DNA from: Belnapia sp. F-4-1
GTDB taxonomy: Bacteria; Pseudomonadota; Alphaproteobacteria; Acetobacterales; Acetobacteraceae
DNA length: 64,000 nucleotides
Assembly (NCBI RefSeq): GCF_000802185.1
Contig: NZ_KN676113.1
Location: 3,513,019 to 3,577,018 of the forward strand
Direction: 5' to 3'
The position numbers and the translations under genes are program-made. Below, piece after piece: positions 8,450 to 17,010 of this stretch. The notes under the pieces are model-generated. The model had not been told where the DNA came from. It saw only the letters and a program-made list of their open reading frames with translations, and did not search any database. Numbering within the stretch: the stretch's first letter is position 1; each line of letters starts with the position of its first letter.

Positions 8450-9215
8450 AGGCCTCGGCCAGGAAATCCGTCAACGCCGCCTCGGCCGCTGCCGCCACCG
8501 CCATGTCGGAGCGGATCGGGGTGGAGCCCGTGGCGGTCCAGCGCCGCATCCCGCCGGTCATCAGATGGTCCCAGCCATAGGTCGCGCCTGCGAAGCGCTC
8601 CACCCGGGCACCGAGCCCGGCACAGGCCCCCTCCGGCTCCTCCGTCCCGGGCACCAGCAGCAGGGCAGGGGCCTCGGGCGCCTCCTCCTGCTCGGCGGCG
8701 AGGGCGGCGCAGCCCGGATAGAGCGCGGCATGGGCGGCGAAGCCGGGCCGTCCATCGCCGAGCCCGGCATGGATCGCTGCCCGCCCCCCCGGCCCGAGGC
8801 CGATGACGGCGATGCGGCGCGGGTCGACCCGGTCATCCGTCTGCAGCGCCTCGTGCAGGGCTCGCAGCAGGCGGCCGAGGCGGGGCGGGGCCGGCGGTGG
8901 GGGCACTGCCGCACCGTCGAGCGAGAGCGGCTCCGGATCGACCTCGATGCCGACCCAGCCCCGCGCCAGCACCGCATCGGCGAGGCGCGCGGTACGGCCA
9001 TCGAGCCCCGCCTCATCCGGCAGGATGACGACGGCCGGCAGCGCCCGCCCCGGCTGCGGCGTCACCAGCATCGTTGCGACATGCTGGCTCCGCCCTTGCG
9101 GCGGGGCCAGCAGCATGTCGAAGCTGTCGGTCATGGGCTGCGCCGCCGCGCGGCCGGTCGCGGACAGCGCGGCAGCCAGCAGGGCAGGAACGGCGAGGCG
9201 GGCGAGATGGCGCAT
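8433..9215 (-). CDS. secreted dienelactone-hydrolase-like protein lacking the nucleophile
   Basis: This is a 260-residue alpha/beta-hydrolase-fold protein with a signal peptide of about 25 residues ending GRAAAQP. It has the DLH-like LPAVVILPDEAGLDGRT region and a nucleophile elbow written IAVIGLGPGGRAA. In dienelactone hydrolases this elbow is GxCxGG or GxSxGG; here the nucleophile position is Gly, and the expected Asp (GTEEPEG) and His positions are also poor matches. It is probably non-hydrolytic or strongly diverged. The ATG at 9215 follows GGAGGGATCCCC. It converges on the LuxR-type gene with a 17-base overlap. Confidence 0.8.
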   Translation of the reverse strand: MRHLARLAVPALLAAALSATGRAAAQPMTDSFDMLLAPPQGRSQHVATMLVTPQPGRALPAVVILPDEAGLDGRTARLADAVLARGWVGIEVDPEPLSLDGAAVPPPPAPPRLGRLLRALHEALQTDDRVDPRRIAVIGLGPGGRAAIHAGLGDGRPGFAAHAALYPGCAALAAEQEEAPEAPALLLVPGTEEPEGACAGLGARVERFAGATYGWDHLMTGGMRRWTATGSTPIRSDMAVAAAAEAALTDFLAEAFSRVR

Positions 9216-9362
9216 GGGGATCCCTCCGAACTCCGCCGCCATGCAAGCGCGGGGACGGCCCGGCCAGCCTCCCCCGAACAGGGGAGGCGGAATTCGCATC
9301 CGCGTGAATCGCCGGGCTTTCGCCACTGTCCCCCCGCCAGCGCCTCGGCTAGGACTGCCGCC

Positions 9363-10340
9363 ATGCGCCTCGCTCTCCTGCCCCTACTCCTGCTGTTCGC
9401 CGCTCCCGCTGTTGCCGAGCCGCTGCGCTTCGCCGCCTTCGGCGACATGCCCTACTGCAACCGCGGCACCGCCTGCGAGGCGGAGGTCGCGCGCGTCGAG
9501 CAATTGACGGAGGCGATCAACGCCGCGCGCCCCGCCTTCAGCATCTTCCTCGGCGACACCAAGGCGGGCGGCGAGGCCTGCTCCGACGCGATCATCCTTG
9601 ACCGCACCGCCGCATGGTTCAACCGCATCCGCGGCCCGCTGGTCTATACGCCGGGCGACAACGAATGGACCGATTGCTGGCAGCCGCGCGCCGGCGGCTT
9701 CGACCCAGTCGAGCGGCTGGCCCTGCTGCGCGCCCGCTTCTTCAGCGCGCCGGTGAGCCTCGGCCAGCAGCCGATGGCGTTGCGCCGCCAAGCCGATCTC
9801 GACCCGGCCCTCCGCGCCTATCCCGAGAATGCCCGCTGGGAGCGGGACGGCATCACCTTCCTCACCCTGCATGTGCCGGGCTCCGACAACAATCGCCCGC
9901 AGGATGGCCGGCCGGGCACGCCGCCCGGCGCCGCGCAGGAATACCCGGCGCGCAATGCCGCGAACCTTGCCTGGCTGCGCGGAGGCTTCGCCGCCGCTAG
10001 GAGCGCCGGCAGCCGCGTGGTCGTCATTGCCATGCAGGCCGACATGTACTTCCGCGACCGCTGCGGCCGCGGCACCGTCGCCGGGCATGTGGATACGCGC
10101 AACGCCCTCGCCGCGGCGGCCCGCGAATTCGGGCGGCCCGTGCTGCTGCTGCATGGCGACAGCCATTTCTGGCTGCGCGACAACCCGGTGGCGGAGGCGC
10201 CGAACCTCACCCGCGTCATGGTCCCCGGCGATGGCGACACGCGGGCCGTGATGGTGACGATCGACCCGCAGGCCGCCGAGCCCTACCGCTTCGAGCTGAT
10301 CGGCCCGGCCGACCGCGTTGCCCCGCCCGGCTGCAGCTGA
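9363..10340 (+). CDS. secreted calcineurin-like metallophosphoesterase
   Basis: The 325-residue product carries a cleavable signal peptide (about 19 residues, ending AVAE). The metallophosphoesterase metal-ligand motifs follow in order: FGDMPYC (Asp), FLGDTK (Asp), GDNEWTDCW (Asn) and LLHGDSHFWL (His). Four or more Cys residues in the mature part fit a periplasmic, disulfide-bonded protein. The substrate is unknown; similar secreted family members act on phosphate esters. It is divergent from the DLH-like gene with 147 bases between start codons. Confidence 0.85.
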   Translation: MRLALLPLLLLFAAPAVAEPLRFAAFGDMPYCNRGTACEAEVARVEQLTEAINAARPAFSIFLGDTKAGGEACSDAIILDRTAAWFNRIRGPLVYTPGDNEWTDCWQPRAGGFDPVERLALLRARFFSAPVSLGQQPMALRRQADLDPALRAYPENARWERDGITFLTLHVPGSDNNRPQDGRPGTPPGAAQEYPARNAANLAWLRGGFAAARSAGSRVVVIAMQADMYFRDRCGRGTVAGHVDTRNALAAAAREFGRPVLLLHGDSHFWLRDNPVAEAPNLTRVMVPGDGDTRAVMVTIDPQAAEPYRFELIGPADRVAPPGCS

Positions 10341-10460
10341 TGGCCATCGCCCGAAGGGCCGAGCGCCGGCGGCAACAGGCGGCAGCCGCGGCGCGCTGAA
10401 CGCTTGCCCCCGGGCGGGAGAAGCCTACCATCCCCGCTTTACCGCCGAAGGAGCAGGCCG

Positions 10461-11243
10461 ATGCCGCTGGAATCCCTCCCCGCCGAGGACCTCTCGCTCG
10501 CCGACCAGCGCTGGCAGGCGCGCGTCGACCTCGCCGCCGCGCACCGTCTGGCCGTCATGCACGGTTTCAACGAAGGCATCTTCAACCACCTGACGCTCCG
10601 CGTACCCGGCACGGATGACCGCTACTACCAGATCCCCTTCGGCCTCCACTGGTCCGAGGTGACGGCGAGCTGCTTCATGGAGATCGCCTATGACGGCACG
10701 CGCCTCGCGGGCGAGGGCGAGATCGAGCGTTCCGCCTACTGCATCCATGCGCCGATGCACCGCCTGCTGCCGAATGCCGCCGCCGTCTTCCACACCCACA
10801 TGCCCTTCGCCAGCGCCCTGTCGCGCCTCGAGGACCCGAGCATCCTGCCGATCGGCCAGACCGAGCTCGGCACCATGCTGAACACCGCCTACGACCTCAC
10901 CTATACCGGCCTCGCCTACGACCCGGCCGAGGGCGAGCGGCTGGCCGGCGTGGTCGGCGACAAGACCATCCTCATCATGGCGAACCACGGCGTCGCCACC
11001 GTCGGCCGCACCGTCGCCGAGGCCTATGACCGGCTCTACTACATCGAGCGCGTGGCGCAGGTGCAGCTCTACGCCATGTGGACGGGCAAGCCGCTCCGCC
11101 ACCTGCCGCAGCCCGTCATCGACGGCACCATCGCCGTCTTCCGCGAGAACTCCACCAAGTATGGCGGCCGCTCCAATGCCGACTGGCACTTCTCTGCGCT
11201 GAAGCGGATCCTCGACCGGCGCGAACCCGACTACAAGGAATGA
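10461..11243 (+). CDS. class II aldolase/adducin-family protein
   Basis: The 260-residue product has the class II aldolase fold signature: HGFNEGIFNHLTLRVPG near the N-terminus, the zinc-ligand block HTHMPFASAL, and NHGVATVGRTVAEAYDRLYYIE. Family members include L-fuculose-phosphate aldolase and many adducin-like proteins whose substrate is not a sugar phosphate. The start at 10461 is set by a GAAGGAGCAGG ribosome site. It stands alone, 120 bases after the phosphoesterase. The helical unknown protein and the amidohydrolase downstream are on the same strand, so a shared transcript is possible. Confidence 0.88.
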   Translation: MPLESLPAEDLSLADQRWQARVDLAAAHRLAVMHGFNEGIFNHLTLRVPGTDDRYYQIPFGLHWSEVTASCFMEIAYDGTRLAGEGEIERSAYCIHAPMHRLLPNAAAVFHTHMPFASALSRLEDPSILPIGQTELGTMLNTAYDLTYTGLAYDPAEGERLAGVVGDKTILIMANHGVATVGRTVAEAYDRLYYIERVAQVQLYAMWTGKPLRHLPQPVIDGTIAVFRENSTKYGGRSNADWHFSALKRILDRREPDYKE

Positions 11244-11356
11244 GCCTTGGGTGACCGAAGCTTCAGCGCCGTCACGCAGCCGTGCTATTCGTGCCGGCGC
11301 TGAAATCCCCAGCTTTCAGAGGCGGCGGGCAACGCCGCCCAGCAAGGCATCCGTCC

Positions 11357-11743
11357 ATGCAGACCAACAAGCCACACCCCTATCTCGACGCCTTCATCGC
11401 CAGCCTGGTGCCGCGCCAGACGGCGCTCGACCACATGAAGGACCCGCCGGCCCCGAACGTGCTGCCCCTGCCGCCCGGCTCGCCCGAGGCGGAGCATGTG
11501 CGCGACCTGCTGCTCGGCGCCGACCATGACCTCCGCGACGACCATGCCAAGGCCGGCGCCGTCAACCTGTCGCTGGCCGAAGCGCATCTCCGCCGGCTGG
11601 TCGCCGAGAAGGGGCTGACCCCGTCGCTCGAAGCCGCGACCAGCGGTGTCCGCGCCGCGCAGGAGGAACTGGCCGCCGGCCACATCGCCCGCGCCCTCTC
11701 GGCCCTCGCCGACGCTATCCGGGCCGTCACCTCCGGGCGCTGA
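11357..11743 (+). CDS. hypothetical helical protein of 128 residues
   Basis: I do not recognise this family. The product is small and soluble, has no signal peptide or membrane segment, and is rich in Ala, Leu, Glu and His. A proline-rich segment sits near residues 30-42 (DPPAPNVLPLPPGSP), followed by predicted helices to the end. An earlier in-frame GTG at 11282 exists but lacks a good ribosome site, so ATG 11357 is preferred. It lies between the class II aldolase and the amidohydrolase on the same strand, with gaps of 113 and 37 bases. Codon use matches its neighbours, supporting a real gene. Confidence 0.65.
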   Translation: MQTNKPHPYLDAFIASLVPRQTALDHMKDPPAPNVLPLPPGSPEAEHVRDLLLGADHDLRDDHAKAGAVNLSLAEAHLRRLVAEKGLTPSLEAATSGVRAAQEELAAGHIARALSALADAIRAVTSGR

Positions 11744-11780
11744 ACCACGGCCCTTGCCGGGCGGGCGGCTTTCGCCTCCC

Positions 11781-12977
11781 ATGCCCGGCATGGACCCCGT
11801 CGACACGCTCCTCACCGAGGCCCGCCTGCCGGATGGCCGCACCGGCATGGCCGTCGCCTGCGCCGGCGGCCGCATCGCCGCCATCCTGCCGCCCGGCGCT
11901 CCGCTGCCCCCGGCCGCAGCGACCCATGCGCTCGGCGGCCAGCTCCTCCTCCCCGGCCTGACCGACGGGCACCTCCATCTCGACAAGACGCTGATGGGCC
12001 TGCCCTGGATGCCGCACGCCGCCGGCCCCAGCCGCGCCAGCCGCATCGAGACCGACCAGCGCCTGATGCCCCACCTGCCGCTGCCCCCCGCCGAGCGCGC
12101 CAGCAACCTCATCCGCCGCTGCGTCGCGCAGGGCACGGCGCTGATCCGCACCCATGCCGACATCACCCCCACCTTCGGCCTCTCCATGCTGGAGGGCATC
12201 CTGGAGGCCAAGGCCCGCCATGCCGGCGAGGTCCGCATCCAGACCGTCGCCTTCCCCCAGGCCGGGGTGGTGACGGCGCCGGGGACCGAGGCGCTGCTCG
12301 ACGCCGCCTTGCGCGCCGGCGCCGACCTGCTCGGCGGCCTCGACCCCTGCGAGGTGGACCGCGACCCCAAGGGCCAGCTCGACATCCTCTTCCGCCTGGC
12401 GGAGCGGCACGGCGTCGGCCTCGACATACACCTGCACGAGGCGAGCGAGCTCGGCCTCTTCTCCCTCGCCGAGATCGCGGCGCGGACCCGGGCGCATGGC
12501 ATGCAGGGGCGGGTGACGATCAGCCACGGCTTCTGCCTCGGGGCGCTCGCCGAGAGCCGGCTGGAGGCGGCGGCGGCGATGATGGCCGAGGCCGGGATGG
12601 CGCTGGTGAGCCACGGCGCCGGCGGCGCCCCCCTGCCGCCGCTGCTGCGGCTGCGCGCGGCGGGGGTGCGCGTCTTCTGCGGCAACGACAACCTGCGCGA
12701 CCTCTGGAGCCCCTATGGCACCGGGGACATGCTGGAGCGCGCCGCCATCATCGGCTGGCGGCTGGATGCGCGGACGGATGCGGCGCTCGCCGAGATCTTC
12801 GACATTGTGAGCGCGGCCGGGGCGGCGGTGATGGGGGAGGAGGCGCCGGCCCTGGCGGTGAGGGCGCCGGCGCATCTGTTTTCGATCGCGGCGGAGACGG
12901 TGGGAGAGGCGATTGGGGCGCATCCGGCGCGGGCGGTCGTCGTCTTCGCTGGTAACTTGGTACACCGAGGCCAATAA
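11781..12977 (+). CDS. cytosine-deaminase-like amidohydrolase
   Basis: The 398-residue metal-dependent hydrolase has the TIM-barrel amidohydrolase ligands of the cytosine deaminase/N-isopropylammelide hydrolase group: DGHLHLDKT, RTHADITP, DIHLHEASELG, ISHGFCLG and FCGNDNLRDLWSPYG (catalytic Asp). It probably deaminates or hydrolyses a nitrogen heterocycle or cyclic amide. The ATG at 11781 is used; a second at 11790 is possible. The final coding 30-40 bases run into AT-rich sequence, so the C-terminus (FAGNLVHRGQ) may differ from relatives. A cytosolic catabolic role is inferred. Confidence 0.88.
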   Translation: MPGMDPVDTLLTEARLPDGRTGMAVACAGGRIAAILPPGAPLPPAAATHALGGQLLLPGLTDGHLHLDKTLMGLPWMPHAAGPSRASRIETDQRLMPHLPLPPAERASNLIRRCVAQGTALIRTHADITPTFGLSMLEGILEAKARHAGEVRIQTVAFPQAGVVTAPGTEALLDAALRAGADLLGGLDPCEVDRDPKGQLDILFRLAERHGVGLDIHLHEASELGLFSLAEIAARTRAHGMQGRVTISHGFCLGALAESRLEAAAAMMAEAGMALVSHGAGGAPLPPLLRLRAAGVRVFCGNDNLRDLWSPYGTGDMLERAAIIGWRLDARTDAALAEIFDIVSAAGAAVMGEEAPALAVRAPAHLFSIAAETVGEAIGAHPARAVVVFAGNLVHRGQ

Positions 12978-12981
12978 AGCC

Positions 12982-13012
12982 TTACGGTTTTATGGTGCAT
13001 TAATCATACAAT
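12982..13012 (+). promoter_or_regulatory. possible promoter in an AT-rich gap
   Basis: TTACGG (12982) and TACAAT (13007) are separated by 19 bases in the only markedly AT-rich stretch of the first 40 kb. They lie about 80 bases before the start of the unknown gene at 13090. The spacing is slightly long, so this is tentative. Confidence 0.3.
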
Positions 13013-13089
13013 CTTGTGGCGAATGCGTACCGAGCTCGTTACATTTCCCTTGGTGCCGGCGCATCCGGACCGAGGGAAACGCCGCCCCA

Positions 13090-13671
13090 ATGCTCAACGC
13101 CAGCCTTTCCATCGCCGATTTCTACAAGCTCCGCAAATCCGACCAGGGCGGCTTCGCCAAGTGGCGGATCGAGACGCTGCCCAAGGGGATGCTGCTCTTC
13201 AAACTGACCAAGGGCGAGGCGGAGGAGGGGCAGTACGGCGTCACCGCCTGGTGGTCCGCGGTGAAGCCCTTCAAGGAAGACTATGAAGGCGCCCTCGGCC
13301 GCTACCAGCAGGCCAAGCTCAACGGCATCGACATGAGCGCCATGGTCCGCTTCATGTCCGCAGTGCGGATCGACTGGAACGACCTCGACAACTACGTCCA
13401 GGTCGAACTGCTGGACGATGCCCGCGCCTTCTGGGGCACCTACACGCCGCAGCCCAAGTGGAGCGAGCCCAAGTACAACCTCAAGGACATCCGCGAGCGC
13501 AAGGCGAAGGAGCGGGAGGTCGCTGGCGGCGCGGTGATGTTCGACGTTCTCGGCGGCTTGGAAGCCTGGCAGCTCTACATCCCGAATTTGAGGGACAAGG
13601 ACATCAAGCGCTCCTCCGTCATTTCCGCCCATGACATGACGGCCCTCGGCATGGCCCTCGGACTGATCTGA
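13090..13671 (+). CDS. hypothetical protein of 193 residues, unknown function
   Basis: I do not recognise a named domain. The protein is soluble and aromatic- and Lys-rich for this genome, with no signal peptide or membrane span. Notable segments are SIADFYKLRKSDQGG at the N-terminus, TAWWSAVKPFKEDYEGAL in the middle, a charged stretch LKDIRERKAKEREV near 140, and a conserved-looking end, ISAHDMTALGMALG. ATG 13090 is chosen because the upstream frame runs through AT-rich non-coding sequence. It has an independent AT-rich leader and a 326-base gap after it, so it is probably monocistronic. Composition and length support a real gene. Confidence 0.7.
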   Translation: MLNASLSIADFYKLRKSDQGGFAKWRIETLPKGMLLFKLTKGEAEEGQYGVTAWWSAVKPFKEDYEGALGRYQQAKLNGIDMSAMVRFMSAVRIDWNDLDNYVQVELLDDARAFWGTYTPQPKWSEPKYNLKDIRERKAKEREVAGGAVMFDVLGGLEAWQLYIPNLRDKDIKRSSVISAHDMTALGMALGLI

Positions 13672-13997
13672 CGGCCAGCCAGCAGGGGCCGAACAGGAAA
13701 ATAATCTTGTCATGCCGTGGCCGCGTGACCTAGCCTCGGGCTGCCAACAGCCGGATCGCGCCTTGCCCCAAGCGCCCGAAAACCCGCGCCCCAAGGGTCC
13801 CGGGCGGCCCCGCCTCTGCATTTGTCCGAAAGCTGCATCAACGGCTTAGCCGCCGACGCCGCCTCTGCCCAAGCCCTGCTCCCCGCCTGCCCAGCCCGCA
13901 GGCAAAGCCCGCCCCGAACCCCGCTTTACCGCCCGCTCCACCGGTAGACAGCGCGCACGCCCATGCCATGCTCCGCCCGCAACGGAGAGGCTCCCGC
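13672..13997. other. intergenic gap before the TRAP operon
   Basis: No convincing gene is seen in these 326 bases. The first 50 contain an AT-richer patch (AAAATAATCTTGTCA, about 13698-13712) that could hold a promoter. A short GGCTG/CAGCC hairpin lies near 13739-13753, and the rest is C-rich. The TRAP receptor's ribosome site AACGGAGAGG ends at 13990. Confidence 0.4.
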
Positions 13998-15068
13998 ATG
14001 AGACTGGCCTGGATCGCGGCGCTGGCCGCCCTGTCGCTCACCCGCCCAGGCTTGGCGCAGGTCCCCGCCAGCCTGCCCGCCGGCCCGAAGGTTTCGGTCG
14101 TCGCCGTCACCCAGCCGCTGCCGACCCAGCCGCAATACACCCGCATCGACATCCCCGTGCTGCGGGAGGAGGTCGCCCAGCGCAGCGGCGGCCGCATCGA
14201 GGTCAATCTCTCCACCCATGCCGAGCGCAACCTCTCGGGCACGGAGCTGGTGCGCCTCGTCCGCTCCGGCCAGGCGGATATCGGCGCCAGCACCCTCTCC
14301 ACCCTCTCGGGCGACGTGCCGATCCTCGACATGGTGGACCTCGCCGGCCTCGCCCCCGAGATCGGCGCGGCGAAGCGCATCGCCGAGGCCATGCTGCCCG
14401 TCGTCAACCGCGACCTGGAGCGCTTCGGCGCCCGGCTGATGGTGATCTACCCCTTCCCGGCGCAGGTGGTCTTCTGCCGCGCGCCCTTCACCAGCCTCGC
14501 CGACCTGCGCGGGCGGAAGGTGCGGACCTTCGGCAACTCGCTGGTCGATCTCGTCACCGCCCTCGGCGCGCAGCCGGTCTCCATCGGCTTCCCCGAGGTC
14601 TATTCGGCCCTCGAGCGCGGCGTGGTGGACTGCGCCATCACCGGCAGCGGCAGCGGCGTCGCCGCCCGCTGGCCGGAGGTGACGACGCATGTCTCGAACC
14701 TCCCCGTCGCCTGGGCCCTGGCCGGCTACATGGTGAACATCGCCTGGTGGAACCGGCTGGACCCACAGGTCCGCGCCTTCATGGAGGGCGCGCTCCGCGA
14801 GATCAGCAACCGCCAATGGGAGCTCGGCGCCGCCGCGACGCGGGACGGCATCGACTGCGCCATCGGCAAGGCCGATGCCTGCCGCATCCACAGCCTCGCC
14901 GCCCGCCCGATGACCGAGGTGCCCGGCACCGAGGCCGACCGCGCCGCCCTGCGCGAGATCCTGGAGAAGACGGTGCTCCCCGGCTTCGTCCGCCGCTGCG
15001 GCGCCCGCTGCGGGGAAGTCTATAACCAGGTAATCGCCCCCATCGCCGGCATCCGGTTCGGCGGGTGA
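13998..15068 (+). CDS. TRAP transporter solute-binding receptor (DctP family)
   Basis: This 356-residue periplasmic receptor has a Sec signal peptide of about 20 residues ending GLAQ. TRAP-P features follow, including the RSGQADIGASTLSTLSG block, FTSLADLRGRKVRTFG with the ligand-binding Arg, and the E-V-Y-S-A-L-E-R-G segment. It binds a carboxylate-type ligand outside the membrane and delivers it to DctQ/DctM. The ATG at 13998 follows AACGGAGAGG. Its stop overlaps the DctQ start by GTGA. Co-transcription with HyuA/HyuB suggests a lactam or cyclic amide acid as ligand; that is an inference from context. Confidence 0.92.
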   Translation: MRLAWIAALAALSLTRPGLAQVPASLPAGPKVSVVAVTQPLPTQPQYTRIDIPVLREEVAQRSGGRIEVNLSTHAERNLSGTELVRLVRSGQADIGASTLSTLSGDVPILDMVDLAGLAPEIGAAKRIAEAMLPVVNRDLERFGARLMVIYPFPAQVVFCRAPFTSLADLRGRKVRTFGNSLVDLVTALGAQPVSIGFPEVYSALERGVVDCAITGSGSGVAARWPEVTTHVSNLPVAWALAGYMVNIAWWNRLDPQVRAFMEGALREISNRQWELGAAATRDGIDCAIGKADACRIHSLAARPMTEVPGTEADRAALREILEKTVLPGFVRRCGARCGEVYNQVIAPIAGIRFGG

Positions 15069-15649
15069 GGGGGCTGCGCCGCGGCACCGCCGCCCTCGCG
15101 GCGGGCATGGCCTATGTCGCGGGCTGGAATTACCTGGCCTGCGCGCTCTTCATCACCGCCGACATCCTGGGACGAAGCTTCCTCGGCATCTCCTCCTCGG
15201 CGACGGTGGAGGTGACGGGTTACATGCTCGCCGGCGGCATCGCCTGGGCGCTGGCGCATACCCTGGCGCAGCGGGCCCATATCCGCGTCGATGTCTGGGT
15301 CAACCGCCTGCCGCTGCGGCTGCGGGCCGTGCTGCACCTGCTGTCGTTGCTGCTGCTCGGGGCTTTCGCAGCCTTCTGTGCCTGGGCCGCCTGGTCGCTG
15401 GTGGATGAGAGCATCCTGTTCGATGCGCATGACAACAGCGCGCTACGCGTGCCGCTGGTGCTGCCGCAGGGTATCTGGGCCTTCGGCATCTTCGCCTTCT
15501 GCGCCATGATCATTGTCCTTGCCCTCGATGGCGCGCTCGCCCTGCTGGCGGGCCGGCCGGAGGAGCTTGACCGGCTACTCGGCTCGCGCACCATCGACGA
15601 CGAGGCGGCCGAGGCGCTCGAGGCGGTCGAGATGGCGCGCAGACCATGA
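15065..15649 (+). CDS. TRAP transporter small permease (DctQ family)
   Basis: The 194-residue membrane protein has four predicted transmembrane segments, the usual DctQ topology. The family-like turn RRFL-type motif is represented by ILGRSFLG, followed by RAHIRVDVWV between the second and third segments. The start is GTG at 15065, overlapping the receptor stop (GTGA). Its own TGA overlaps the DctM ATG (ATGA). The last 40 residues are acidic and cytoplasmic. It forms the membrane complex with DctM and is needed for transport. Confidence 0.93.
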   Translation: MRGLRRGTAALAAGMAYVAGWNYLACALFITADILGRSFLGISSSATVEVTGYMLAGGIAWALAHTLAQRAHIRVDVWVNRLPLRLRAVLHLLSLLLLGAFAAFCAWAAWSLVDESILFDAHDNSALRVPLVLPQGIWAFGIFAFCAMIIVLALDGALALLAGRPEELDRLLGSRTIDDEAAEALEAVEMARRP

Positions 15650-17010
15650 TCGCCGTCGTCCTGATGCTGGTGCTGCTCGGCGTCGCCGTCTTCGCCGCGG
15701 CGACGGGCGGGCAGGCGGTGCCGGTGGTGGAGATCCTGGCGCTCACCGGCGCCTTCCTCGTCTTCTTCGGCGCCGGCGTCTATGTCGCGGCGGTGCTCGG
15801 CCTGCTCGGTGTGCTGATCGGCCTCACCTTCTCCGACCGGCCCTGGTGGGCCTTCGCCGGGCAGACGCTCTGGGGGCCGTCCTCCAATTTCGTGCTCGTC
15901 GCGGTGCCGCTTTTCCTGCTGATGGGAGAGATATTGCTGCGCGCCGGCCTGTCGGACCGGCTCTACCGCGCGCTCAATGTCTGGCTGAACCGGCTGCCCG
16001 GCGGACTGCTGCACACCAACATCGTCTCCTGCGCCGTCTTCTCGGCGATCTCGGGCTCCTCCGTGGCGACGGCGGCGACGATGGGCTCCGTCGCGCTGCC
16101 CTATTTCAACAACTCGGCCTACAGCCAGCGCATGGTGCTCGGCTCGCTGGCCGCCGGCGGGGCGCTTGGCAACCTGATCCCGCCGGGCATCACCTTCATC
16201 ATCTACGGCCTCATCACCGAGACCTCGGTCGGCGCGCTCTACGTCGCGGCGCTGCTGCCGAGCCTCCTCGTGACGGGCCTTTTCATCCTCGTCATCACCG
16301 TCCATGGGCTGCGGCACCCACTGCCCAAGCCGGAGCGGCTGCCGCTCGCCGTCAAGCTGCGGGCGCTGGTGGATCTGGTGCCAACCCTGCTGCTGATGGT
16401 GCTGGTGCTCGGCTCGATCTATGCCGGCTATGCGACTCCGACCGAGGCGGCGGCGCTCGGCGTCGTCGGCGCCGCGGTCTTCGCTGCAATCGAGGGCAAG
16501 CTCTCGTTCCGCCTGCTGAACACCAGCGCCGAGGCGACAGCGCGCAACACGGCGCTGCTCGGCCTCATCATCTTCGGCGCCTATCTGCTGAACTACCTGC
16601 TGACGACGATCAACGTGCCGCAGGCCCTCGCCGCCTTCATCGGCGGCCTGCCGCTGCCGCCCTGGGCGATCATGGCGGCGATCCTGGCGCTCTACCTGGC
16701 GCTCGGCACCTTCATGGAGGGCTTCTCCATGATCATCACCACTATCCCGGTGATCTTCCCCGTGGTGCAGGCCCTCGGCTACGATCCCATCTGGTTCGGG
16801 GTGATCGTGACGATGCTGGTGGAGATCGCCCAGATCAGCCCGCCGGACGGCACGGTGATGTATGTCTTGCAGGGGATGCGGCCGCGGCCCGGGCCCATCA
16901 CCGATGTCTTCGCGGGCGTGATGCCCTTCCTTGGGGCCTATCTTCTGGCGGTGGTACTGATGATGATCTGGCCCGATATCGCGCTCTGGCTGCCGCGGGT
17001 GATGGGATGA
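15646..17010 (+). CDS. TRAP transporter large permease (DctM family)
   Basis: The 454-residue protein has about 12 hydrophobic segments and DctM family blocks: LFLLMGEILLRAGLSDRLY, the ISGSSVATAATMGSVALP substrate/sodium-site region, GNLIPPGITFIIYG and QISPPDGTVMYVLQG. It is the ion-coupled transport subunit. The ATG at 15646 overlaps the DctQ stop, and its stop overlaps the HyuA start by ATGA. All three transporter genes and the hydantoinase genes are therefore translated in a chain, a strong sign that the enzyme pair acts on the imported compound. Confidence 0.95.
   Translation: MIAVVLMLVLLGVAVFAAATGGQAVPVVEILALTGAFLVFFGAGVYVAAVLGLLGVLIGLTFSDRPWWAFAGQTLWGPSSNFVLVAVPLFLLMGEILLRAGLSDRLYRALNVWLNRLPGGLLHTNIVSCAVFSAISGSSVATAATMGSVALPYFNNSAYSQRMVLGSLAAGGALGNLIPPGITFIIYGLITETSVGALYVAALLPSLLVTGLFILVITVHGLRHPLPKPERLPLAVKLRALVDLVPTLLLMVLVLGSIYAGYATPTEAAALGVVGAAVFAAIEGKLSFRLLNTSAEATARNTALLGLIIFGAYLLNYLLTTINVPQALAAFIGGLPLPPWAIMAAILALYLALGTFMEGFSMIITTIPVIFPVVQALGYDPIWFGVIVTMLVEIAQISPPDGTVMYVLQGMRPRPGPITDVFAGVMPFLGAYLLAVVLMMIWPDIALWLPRVMG

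Noticed and set aside
13027-13038. GTACCGAGCTCG, resembling a cloning-vector polylinker
   Set aside because: The match is only 12 bases, flanking polylinker sites are absent and the surrounding DNA is not vector-like; treated as chance.
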